Positions 57,658-64,000 of a stretch of 64,000 bases of DNA are shown here, one piece after another; the stretch's first letter is position 1, and each line of letters starts with the position of its first letter. This stretch comes from Olsenella intestinalis. Lineage in GTDB: Bacteria; Actinomycetota; Coriobacteriia; Coriobacteriales; Atopobiaceae. Location: positions 1,073,501 to 1,137,500 of the forward strand of contig NZ_JALGRK010000001.1 in the NCBI RefSeq assembly GCF_023276655.1, in the 5' to 3' direction. Under the pieces are notes generated by a model. That model did not search any database and was not told where the DNA came from. It worked only from the letters and a program-made list of their open reading frames with translations. The position numbers were made by a program, and so were the translations under genes.

Positions 57658-58277
57658 GAACGACGGCGAAGGGGTCCGCGGCGGGCATCGGCACGAAGGT
57701 GTGCCCGCGCTGCGGCGAGGAGCTCTTCGAGGACATGAACATATGCTACGGGTGCCTCTTCGACTTTGACCACGAGCCCGAGGTACCGCAGATCGCCCAG
57801 GTGGACGGCCTGGGCGAGGACGAGCCGTGGGACAGGGGGATGCCGCCGATCGAGGAGGAGTGCGGCATGGAGGACACCCAGGTGCTTGTGGCCCCGCTGA
57901 CGGACTGCCCCCTCAGCGTGGCCGCGGATGCGGGGAATCGCGAGTGGGGACCCGACGCGCTCGGGGTGAGGGTCGCGTCCGGCACGATGGAGGCGACGGT
58001 GCCGATCGGGCGACCCGTCGTCGTCGGCAGGCTTCCGGGGTGCGCGATCACGCTTCGCTCGCCCGCGGTCTCGAGGATGCACCTCAGGCTGAGCCGCGTG
58101 AGCGACGGCGTGCTCTTTGAGGACCTCGGGGCGAAGAACGCGGCCATGTACCGGGGGCGACCGATTCGCGGGCAGGTGGTGCTTGCCCCCGGCGACTCGG
58201 TGGGCGTCTGCGGCATTCGGCTGACCGTGGTGGAGCTTGGCGCCATGGACGGCTGCGGGACGGAGCGGATCCTGTAG
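57645..58277 (+). CDS. Zinc-ribbon plus FHA-domain protein closing the Tad operon
   Basis: 210 residues. An N-terminal zinc knuckle pair CPRCGEEL...CYGCLFDF (about 15-35), an acidic linker, then a forkhead-associated domain (about 110-200) with the phosphothreonine-binding residues in VVGRLPGCAI and SRMHLRLSRV, and NAAMYRGRPI. It would bind a phosphorylated partner, possibly a pilus component or a Ser/Thr kinase substrate. It overlaps the DUF192 gene by 13 bases. No kinase gene is in the window. This suggests phosphorylation input into pilus function, which is inference. Confidence 0.82.
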   Translation: MRGVGTTAKGSAAGIGTKVCPRCGEELFEDMNICYGCLFDFDHEPEVPQIAQVDGLGEDEPWDRGMPPIEEECGMEDTQVLVAPLTDCPLSVAADAGNREWGPDALGVRVASGTMEATVPIGRPVVVGRLPGCAITLRSPAVSRMHLRLSRVSDGVLFEDLGAKNAAMYRGRPIRGQVVLAPGDSVGVCGIRLTVVELGAMDGCGTERIL

Positions 58278-58346
58278 GGCCGCGCCTGCCGTGCGTCGAG
58301 TGGGTTAACCGGCCGTGCTCCGCATAGGGTGGGAGTGGGTGCCATT

Positions 58347-58355
58347 TGGTATATT
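58347..58355 (+). promoter_or_regulatory. Extended -10 promoter element for the DUF2207 gene
   Basis: TGGTATATT is an extended -10 with no clear -35; the ATG at 58407 follows 51 bases later. Confidence 0.4.
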
Positions 58356-58406
58356 TGCGCCATGATTCATTTCCTAATCGGCACCACGACACCATGGGGG
58401 TAGGTC

Positions 58407-60380
58407 ATGAGGTCTAAGGCTCTCGGCGCAAGGCGATCGCGGTTGCTCCGCGCGCTTCTCGCAGTCACCCTTGCCCTTGTCGCATCCTTCGCGCTCGGGG
58501 CGAGGGCGTACGCCAAGTCGTACACGATCGACCAGGTCGACATCGACGCGACGGTATCCAGTGACGGCTCGGTCGCGATCTCCGAGCAGCGACTCTTCGA
58601 CTTCGACGGGTCGTTCAACGGCGTGTACTGGAAGATTCCCGCCGGCACCTACCAGGGCAAGGACATCGTGCCCGTGGTCGGCGAGGTCGGCATCGTCACC
58701 AATGGCCAGTTCCAGCCCTTCGAGCAGTCGAGCTCGGGCGCTGACGGCACCTTCGAGGTGACGAACCACGGCAACTACGTCCAGGTGAAGATCTATTCGC
58801 GCCACACCGACGAGCGTGCCCGCTTCGCCATCAACTACACCGACGCCGGCCTCGCCACGCGCTACCAGGACACCAGCGAGCTCTACTGGAAGTTCGTCTC
58901 CGACGGCTGGGACGTCGAGTCGAAGAAGGTCACCTGCCTGGTCCACCTTCCCGTGCCCGCCGGCGCCTCGGTCAAGGCGGGGGAGAACGTGCGTGCGTGG
59001 GGCCACGGCCCGCTTGACGCGAACGTCGGCTTCATGGAGTACGGCGTCAAGTACAACGTGCCCGGCGTGGGCACGGAGGAGTTCGCCGAGGCCAGGATCG
59101 CCTTCCCGTCGGAGTGGCTCTCCGACGCGACCCCCGTGGCGCAGAACCACCTCGACACCATCCTCGGCGAGGAGCAGAAGTGGGCCGACGAGGCCAACGC
59201 GAAGCGCGACGCCGCCCGCATGCTGAACTACGGCATCGGCGGCGCGGGCGTCCTTCTCGCCGTCGTCTCCGCCATCTTCGCGGCGACGCGCCGCCGCAAG
59301 TACAAGCAGAGCCATAAGCCCCAGTTCGACGACAAGTACTTCCGTGACGTGCCGACGAACGACCACCCGGCCATCCTCGGCGCCCTCTATCACAACGGCG
59401 AGCCGACGACCGAGGACATGACCGCCTCGCTCATGCGACTCACCGACATCGGCGCGATGAAGCTCGACCTCGTGAAGGAGACCTCCAAGGGCTTCATGGG
59501 CAAGGAGAAGAGCGCGGAGGAGTACCGCGTCACGCGGACGGACAACTACCGCGACTCGCGCGCGAACGACATCACCCGCAGGCTTGACGAGGACACCCTC
59601 GACATGCTCTTCCGCGACCTCGCGCGCAAGAGCGACCGCACCGAGGCGGAGGGGAAGGCCGACGGCGTGCTGTTCTTCTCGGACCTCAAGAAGATTGCTA
59701 AGAAGCACCCGAGCGCCTACGAGCGCGCCTACTCCGGCTGGACGGAGTCCGTCAGCGACCTCGCTACCGAGCGCGGCTTCTTCAACGACGAGAACCCGCT
59801 GGGAACCGGCGGCCTCATCGCCTTCGGCGCCCTCGACTTCCTCGGCGCCGGTCTCATGGTCTTCTTACTGGTGATGGAGATCCTCCAGCCCCTGATCGCG
59901 ATCGCGTGCGGCGCGCTCCTGGTCGGCGCGGCCGTCCTGATGTTCGTCGTCGCCGGCTCGGCTCGCGACCTCTCGCGCGAGGCGATCGAGGTCAGGGCCC
60001 AGCTTGAGGCCCTGCGCCGCTGGCTGCAGGACTTCACGCGCCTCGAGGAGGCCGTGCCCACCGACGTCATCCTCTGGAACAGGCTGCTCGTCATGGCCGT
60101 CAGCCTTGGCGTCGCCGACGAGGTCATCAAGCAGCTCAAGGTCGTGGCGCCGCAGGTGCTCGACGACCCGATGATGATGCCCGTCTACGGCTGGTACTAC
60201 TACGGCGGCCGCCTCGGCGCGCCTGCCGACGCGTTCCGCAACTCCATGTCCGAGGCCCATAAGGTCTCGACCGCGGCCCTCTCCTCCTCGTCGTCGAGCT
60301 CCGGCGGCGGTGGCGGCGGCGGGTTCTCCGGCGGCGGTGGCGGCGGCTTCGGCGGCGGAGGCGGCGGTGGCGCCTTCTAA
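58407..60380 (+). CDS. DUF2207 membrane protein with polyglycine tail
   Basis: 657 residues. Signal peptide about 1-36 (LLAVTLALVASFALGARAYA), extracytoplasmic DUF2207 domain about 40-270 (YTIDQVDIDATVSSDGSV, FNGVYWKIP), one helix about 273-292 followed by a basic cytoplasmic stop, a large cytoplasmic region, two helices about 472-515, and a C-terminal helical part. The last 35 residues are a Ser run and polyglycine (GGGGGGGFSGGGGGGFGG), as in many YciQ-like DUF2207 proteins. Function unknown; a structural or sensing role in the envelope is likely. It is monocistronic, with a strong terminator. Confidence 0.85.
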   Translation: MRSKALGARRSRLLRALLAVTLALVASFALGARAYAKSYTIDQVDIDATVSSDGSVAISEQRLFDFDGSFNGVYWKIPAGTYQGKDIVPVVGEVGIVTNGQFQPFEQSSSGADGTFEVTNHGNYVQVKIYSRHTDERARFAINYTDAGLATRYQDTSELYWKFVSDGWDVESKKVTCLVHLPVPAGASVKAGENVRAWGHGPLDANVGFMEYGVKYNVPGVGTEEFAEARIAFPSEWLSDATPVAQNHLDTILGEEQKWADEANAKRDAARMLNYGIGGAGVLLAVVSAIFAATRRRKYKQSHKPQFDDKYFRDVPTNDHPAILGALYHNGEPTTEDMTASLMRLTDIGAMKLDLVKETSKGFMGKEKSAEEYRVTRTDNYRDSRANDITRRLDEDTLDMLFRDLARKSDRTEAEGKADGVLFFSDLKKIAKKHPSAYERAYSGWTESVSDLATERGFFNDENPLGTGGLIAFGALDFLGAGLMVFLLVMEILQPLIAIACGALLVGAAVLMFVVAGSARDLSREAIEVRAQLEALRRWLQDFTRLEEAVPTDVILWNRLLVMAVSLGVADEVIKQLKVVAPQVLDDPMMMPVYGWYYYGGRLGAPADAFRNSMSEAHKVSTAALSSSSSSSGGGGGGGFSGGGGGGFGGGGGGGAF

Positions 60381-60404
60381 TTGCCGCGCATGGGCACCAA
60401 ATCA

Positions 60405-60445
60405 GGCGGGTCGCATGTCAAACAGGGCATGTGACCTGCCTTTTT
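60405..60445 (+). terminator. Terminator after the DUF2207 gene
   Basis: GGCGGGTCGCATG (60405-60417) pairs with CATGTGACCTGCC (60428-60440), two G-U pairs, followed by TTTTT at 60441-60445. Confidence 0.92.
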
Positions 60446-60475
60446 CAAGAAATCTTCCCTATTTTCAGAACGTCG

Positions 60476-60503
60476 TTGACGCGCGGTAAAACTCTGCTAT
60501 ATT
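60476..60503 (+). promoter_or_regulatory. Promoter of tRNA-Phe
   Basis: TTGACG (60476-60481) and TATATT (60498-60503) with a 16-base spacer, giving a start about 20 bases before the mature tRNA. Confidence 0.8.
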
Positions 60504-60530
60504 GAATAGGCTTGCTTTCGCAGGCACTTC

Positions 60531-60606
60531 GGCTGGGTAGCTCAGTTGGTAGAGCAGGGGACTGAAAATCCCCGTGTCAGGGGTTCGATTCCCTTCCCCG
60601 CCACCA
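60531..60606 (+). tRNA. tRNA-Phe (anticodon GAA), CCA encoded
   Basis: 76 bases with D-arm GCTCAGTTGGTAGAGC, anticodon stem-loop GGGGACTGAAAATCCCC with GAA, T-loop TTCGATT and a genomic CCA end. The acceptor stem GGCTGGG/CCCCGCC has a U-C mismatch at position 4-69; the D, anticodon and T stems are otherwise complete. This is the likely ligand for the T-box at 34358. A strong terminator follows. Confidence 0.95.
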
Positions 60607-60615
60607 TACATGAAG

Positions 60616-60645
60616 AAGCCAGGGGTTTGTGCCCCTGGCTTTTTT
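60616..60645 (+). terminator. Terminator after tRNA-Phe
   Basis: AAGCCAGGGG pairs with CCCCTGGCTT and is followed by a T-run ending at 60645. Confidence 0.93.
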
Positions 60646-60694
60646 CATATACATTGGCAAATGTCGAGAGATGCCACCCGAGAGGGGATTTGCC

Positions 60695-61912
60695 ATGACG
60701 CACTCCAGGTTTGCCTCGGCCCTATTCGTAGTCGCCGCTCTTCTCGTCGGCGCATTGTGCTTCCCGCTCGCGGCCCATGCCGCCGCGCCGTTCTCCTGGG
60801 ACGGCTCCCACTACGTGAGCGCGGACGGGTCCACGCCCATCTACGGCGCCTGGGCGCGTGGCGTCGACGTCAGCTACTACCAGGGCGACATCGACTGGAA
60901 CGCCGTCAAGGCCGACGACGTGTCGTTCGCGATCATCCGCATCTACCACTGGGACGAGGGCGCCGGCAAGAACAGCGGCGTGCACGTCGACACGAAGTGG
61001 CGCCAGAACGCCGACGCCTGCGACGCGCTTGGCATCCCCTATGGCGTCTACTGCTACAGCGAGGCCCACAACGTCAAGGAGGTGCTCGACGAGGCAAACG
61101 CCGTCGTCGCAGAGCTCGGTGGCAGGCGCCTGAGCTACCCCGTCTACCTCGACTTGGAGGACGCCGACATGGCCTCCTCCGACAATGCCTGGATGCTCGG
61201 CCAGATGGCGACCGCATTCTGCAACCGCATCTACGAGGCCGGCTACACCCCGGGCGTCTACTCGAACCTCAACTGGCGTCGCAACTTCCTGACCGACCCC
61301 TGCTTCGACCAGTGGACCTACTGGCTGGCCGAGTGGGCGCACCCCGAGTACGGCAAGTTCCTGCCGACCTACGGCGGAAGCTACCAGCTCTGGCAGGCGA
61401 CCTCGAGCGGGCACGTCAACGGCATCAACGGCAACGTCGACATCGACTTCGACTTCGGCGTTGGCCCCGTCCGTCACGTCGTCGACATCCCCGAGGACGT
61501 TGCGCCCGGCAGCATGTACCGCATGTACAACCCCTTCAGCGGCGAGCACTTCTACACCGCGAGCAGCCACGAGGCCCAGTGCATCAACGAGGTCGGCTGG
61601 TGGTACGAGGGCGTCGGCTGGGTCGCGCCCGAGACCTCCCAGACGCCGGTCTTCCGCCTGTACAATCCCTATGCCGGCGACCATCACTACACGACGAGCG
61701 CCTACGAGCGCGACTGCCTCGTGAGCGTCGGCTGGAACGACGAGGGCGTCGGCTGGTACTCCGACGACGCCCAGACCGTGCCGCTCTGGCGCCAGTTCAA
61801 CCCCTATGCCTGGTGTGGCACGCACAACTACACGACAAGCGCCCACGAGCGTGACTGCCTCGTGAGCCTCGGCTGGCGCGACGAGGGCGTCGCCTGGTAC
61901 GGGGTGGCCTAG
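60695..61912 (+). CDS. Secreted GH25 lysozyme (muramidase) with three C-terminal DUF5648-like repeats
   Basis: 405 residues. Signal peptide about 1-32 ending AHA/AAP. GH25 catalytic domain about 55-275: GVDVSYYQGDIDWNAVK, VYLDLED with the catalytic acidic pair, and YQLWQATSSG, NVDIDFDF. It cleaves peptidoglycan beta-1,4 bonds. The C-terminus holds three tandem repeats (about 290-405) with YNPFSGEHFYT, YNPYAGDHHYTTS and FNPYAWCGTHNYTTS, each ending GW..EGVGW, which match the DUF5648 repeat of surface proteins and probably bind cell wall or glycans. The third repeat has a CG insertion. ung starts directly at its stop. Confidence 0.88.
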   Translation: MTHSRFASALFVVAALLVGALCFPLAAHAAAPFSWDGSHYVSADGSTPIYGAWARGVDVSYYQGDIDWNAVKADDVSFAIIRIYHWDEGAGKNSGVHVDTKWRQNADACDALGIPYGVYCYSEAHNVKEVLDEANAVVAELGGRRLSYPVYLDLEDADMASSDNAWMLGQMATAFCNRIYEAGYTPGVYSNLNWRRNFLTDPCFDQWTYWLAEWAHPEYGKFLPTYGGSYQLWQATSSGHVNGINGNVDIDFDFGVGPVRHVVDIPEDVAPGSMYRMYNPFSGEHFYTASSHEAQCINEVGWWYEGVGWVAPETSQTPVFRLYNPYAGDHHYTTSAYERDCLVSVGWNDEGVGWYSDDAQTVPLWRQFNPYAWCGTHNYTTSAHERDCLVSLGWRDEGVAWYGVA

Positions 61913-62644
61913 ATGGCCGAGAGGAGCCTGATGCTCTCGCCGAGAGACGACCTTGGACACGAGGATCACCTTGCCTCGTGGCTCGACGTGCTTCCGCGCG
62001 AGACCGTGGAGCAGATGAGGCGCATGGAGAACCTGCCCGAGCTCTCGGGCGAGGCGGAGTTCTTCCCGCCGCGCGCGGACGTCTACAACGCGCTTCGGCA
62101 GACCGCGCCCGACGCGGTCCGCGTGATCGTCACGGGGCAGGACCCCTACCACGAGCCGGGTCAGGCCATGGGCCTCTCGTTCTCGGTGCGCGAGGGGGTG
62201 CGCGTCCCGCCGTCGCTGCGCAACATCCTGAAGGAGCTCGAGGCCGACCTCGGCCACGTAGCCTCCTCGAGCGACCTCACGCCGTGGGCTCGCCAGGGGG
62301 TGCTCCTGCTCAACACCGTCCTCACGGTCCCGCCGCACCAGGCGAACGGCCACGCCCGCCTCGGCTGGCAGCAGGTCACCTCGGCGGTCCTCGAGTGCGC
62401 GCTCGCGCAGGGGCGCCCGACCGTCGTGCTCGCCTGGGGCAAGCAGGCGCTCTCGACCATCGAGTCGGTCCCGTCGCACGTGCTTCCAAGCGTGAGCGTC
62501 ATCGCGTCGACGCACCCGTCGCCGCTGTCGGCGCGTCGCGCCACGGCGGATCTGCCGGCGTTTTTGGGCTCTCGGCCCTTCTCGCGCGCGAACGAGGCGC
62601 TTGAGGCCGCGGGCGGCGAGGGCGTGGACTGGTGCTGCATCTAG
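61913..62644 (+). CDS. ung: Uracil-DNA glycosylase
   Basis: 243 residues. It removes uracil from DNA (family 1). Catalytic water-activating GQDPYHEPGQAMGLSFSV near residue 75, VLLLNTVLTV near 135, HARLGWQQVT, and the minor-groove HPSPLSARR loop near 200. The ATG directly follows the lysozyme stop with a weak ribosome site, so it may be translated by re-initiation. The C-terminal 15 residues have a CC pair not usual in Ung. Confidence 0.95.
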   Translation: MAERSLMLSPRDDLGHEDHLASWLDVLPRETVEQMRRMENLPELSGEAEFFPPRADVYNALRQTAPDAVRVIVTGQDPYHEPGQAMGLSFSVREGVRVPPSLRNILKELEADLGHVASSSDLTPWARQGVLLLNTVLTVPPHQANGHARLGWQQVTSAVLECALAQGRPTVVLAWGKQALSTIESVPSHVLPSVSVIASTHPSPLSARRATADLPAFLGSRPFSRANEALEAAGGEGVDWCCI

Positions 62645-62656
62645 ACTCGGCCGGGG

Positions 62657-62995
62657 CTAGAACCTGACCGTGAACAGCCGCTCGTCCTCGATGGGGGAGA
62701 TGTCGCTCTTCTCGGCGATCACGTACTCGATGGGGTGGGCCGCGAACACGCGGGAGAAGGCGCCGAAGTAGGTCGCTATCTGGTCAGGCGTGCCCTGGAG
62801 CTCCTGCGTGACCGTGCCGTCGGGCTCGTTTCTGACCCAGCCGGTGCAGCCCACGCGCTCGGCGGTGAGCTTGGACGCCCAGCGGAAGCCGACGCCCTGG
62901 ACCTCGCCGGCGTACGAGAGGTGCAGGCGGCGAAGCGCGCCGAACCCGCCCGGCTCGTGCGCGCCTTCCGTCGATTTGCTGGTGTTCGCCGTCAC
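62657..62995 (-). CDS. Acylphosphatase
   Basis: 112 residues; GTG start at 62995 with GGGGAGG upstream. The signature YAGEVQGVGFRWASKLTA with catalytic Arg, and GWVRNEPDGTV with catalytic Asn, are intact. It hydrolyses acyl phosphates such as 1,3-bisphosphoglycerate or carbamoyl phosphate. It has a 25-residue N-terminal Ser/Thr/Glu/Gly-rich extension before the domain. It is convergent with ung and divergent from the lipoprotein gene. A 10-mer copy lies at 62705 in the EKS frame. Confidence 0.92.
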   Translation of the reverse strand: MTANTSKSTEGAHEPGGFGALRRLHLSYAGEVQGVGFRWASKLTAERVGCTGWVRNEPDGTVTQELQGTPDQIATYFGAFSRVFAAHPIEYVIAEKSDISPIEDERLFTVRF

Positions 62996-63118
62996 TGGGC
63001 CTCCCCGTGGCGTTGGCCGTTGCGTCAAGCCGTACAATAGCACCCATCATGGCGTTCGTGCGCGCCAGGCTCGATGAGTTGGACGACGGCGGAGTCGGCT
63101 TCCGCCTTAGGAGGAACG

Positions 63119-64000
63119 ATGAACTACACCAGGAGAAACTTCCTCGCACTGACGGGCGTGGCCTCGATGATGGGGCTTGCCGCCTGCGCGGGCGCCCAGC
63201 CGGCGCAGCCCGCGAACGACCAGCCGAGCGAGCCCCAGGTCGACCTCAACGAGTTCAAGGGACTCGAGCTCAACCAGGGCGCCTGGAAGTACGACTCCGA
63301 GCACGACTGCTACTACCAGCTCGGCGTGAAGTACTGCCTCAAGCCCGCCAACGACAGCTACGAGTCGCTGGCGATCTTCGTCCCCGGCGCGTACTTCGAC
63401 GCGAAGCCCAACGGCGACACCTTCACCTGCACGCCCAAGGCCGACGCGCGCGTGGGCTCCTTCACGCCCAAGACGGCGCCGATCGTGATGCCGATCAACT
63501 CCGCCAACCTCGCCGCGCGCGCCTGCCCCGCGGCCTACTCCTACGAGGGCCTGGGCACTTACCTCTCGCAGGGCCTCATCTACGTCTACGCGGGATTCCG
63601 CGGCAGGTCGGGCGGTTATGTGAGCGGCTCCACCGAGATGTACCCCGGAGGCGCCCCCTGGCCCGTCGTCGACCTCAAGGCGGCCATCAGGTACCTGCGC
63701 TACAACGCCGAGGCGCTTCCCTGCAACGCCGAGAGGATCTTCTCGTTCGGCTATGGCTACGGCGGCGGGGTCTCGACGGTGCTCGGCGCCTCGGGCGACT
63801 CGGCGCTGTTCACCAAGTACCTCGAGTCCATCGGCGCGGCGACTCACGACGGCAAGGGCGCGACGATCTCCGACCGCATCTTCGGCTCGGCGTCGTGGTG
63901 TCCCATCACCTCGTTCGACGTGGCCGACAGCTCCTACGAGTGGATGATGGGCCAGTTCGCAAACGACGGCGCCCGCGCCGACGGCACCTGGACGCAGGCC
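63119..64000 (+). CDS. Tat-exported lipoprotein, tannase/esterase-like, with altered nucleophile motif (runs off right edge)
   Basis: 294 residues are visible. The N-terminus RRNFLALTG is a twin-arginine signal, followed by a lipobox (LAAC, Cys near 22), so it is a Tat-dependent lipoprotein on the outer membrane face. The rest resembles the alpha/beta-hydrolase subtype-B tannases: IYVYAGFRGRSGGYV, WPVVDLKAAIRYLRYNAEALP and LGASGDS. Where those enzymes have a G-T-S-A-G-G nucleophile elbow, this protein reads FGYGYGGG, lacking a serine. It may thus be a non-catalytic relative or use a different site. AGGAGG precedes the ATG. Confidence 0.72.
   Translation, partial: MNYTRRNFLALTGVASMMGLAACAGAQPAQPANDQPSEPQVDLNEFKGLELNQGAWKYDSEHDCYYQLGVKYCLKPANDSYESLAIFVPGAYFDAKPNGDTFTCTPKADARVGSFTPKTAPIVMPINSANLAARACPAAYSYEGLGTYLSQGLIYVYAGFRGRSGGYVSGSTEMYPGGAPWPVVDLKAAIRYLRYNAEALPCNAERIFSFGYGYGGGVSTVLGASGDSALFTKYLESIGAATHDGKGATISDRIFGSASWCPITSFDVADSSYEWMMGQFANDGARADGTWTQA

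Noticed and set aside
617-62714. The repeated 10-mer as KOPS, Chi or a by-product of codon preference
   Set aside because: Near-equal strand use argues against KOPS/Chi. Intergenic enrichment and use of several frames with uncommon codons argue against codon preference. A restriction-modification signal is not excluded but would be expected to be avoided, not enriched.

Overview
The window looks like a chromosomal segment of a high-GC actinobacterium, most likely class Coriobacteriia (Olsenella/Atopobium-like). The evidence is the very high third-position GC, a class III fructose-bisphosphatase, D-lactate dehydrogenase and pyruvate kinase side by side, a Phe T-box in front of pheST, a DUF2207 protein, a Tad pilus locus without a secretin, and a GH25 lysozyme with DUF5648-like repeats. 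This placement is inferred from gene content, not from a marker-gene tree. I see no prophage, insertion sequence, CRISPR array or rRNA.

Layout. 1-11 kb: a truncated fbp, a large PAS/EAL c-di-GMP protein, an orphan RelB-type antitoxin, a DUF362 protein, engB/yihA, proA, a DUF3516-type Ski2-like helicase, and a 250-bp element bounded by inverted repeats. 11-21 kb: a three-gene minus-strand operon (ATP-grasp, GNAT, flavin oxidoreductase), an esterase with a histone-H1-like Lys/Ala/Pro tail, metY, a GIY-YIG protein, a DUF2130 protein and a zinc-ribbon membrane protein. 21-34 kb: a streptodornase/EndA-type nuclease, a lipase-glpK pair, a spermidine-synthase-like protein, an MBL hydrolase, an acyltransferase, mscL, dtd, an M32 carboxypeptidase, a ROK kinase, an orphan PTS EIIA, nagA and a HAD phosphatase. 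34-48 kb: T-box-pheS-pheT, a GntR regulator beside a GH13 enzyme, pyk, D-ldh, and a Ca2+-type P-ATPase with a structured leader followed by rsgA. 48.5-58.3 kb: a tightly overlapping Tad/Flp pilus operon. 58.4-64 kb: a DUF2207 protein, tRNA-Phe, a secreted GH25 lysozyme, ung, acylphosphatase and a Tat lipoprotein resembling tannase/esterases.

The most striking signal is not a gene. The 10-mer CGAGAAGAGC (reverse complement GCTCTTCTCG) occurs 33 times exactly by hand count, 15 on one strand and 18 on the other, where base composition predicts well under one. It is over-represented between genes, sits at or inside terminator-like hairpins (once as a perfect head-to-head pair), and in coding sequence appears in several reading frames, some of which force rare codons. 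This is how DNA uptake sequences behave in Neisseria and Pasteurellaceae. The same window carries a Tad pilus operon (Tad pili are needed for transformation in Micrococcus luteus) and an EndA/streptodornase-like nuclease. A Tad-based, sequence-biased DNA uptake system is therefore a reasonable but untested hypothesis.

Other regulation visible in the sequence: a Phe-specifier T-box, a P-type ATPase leader in which two alternative helices are possible and the ribosome-binding site lies in a perfect 10-bp stem, a hairpin just upstream of pyk, and an operator-like repeat before the orphan antitoxin.
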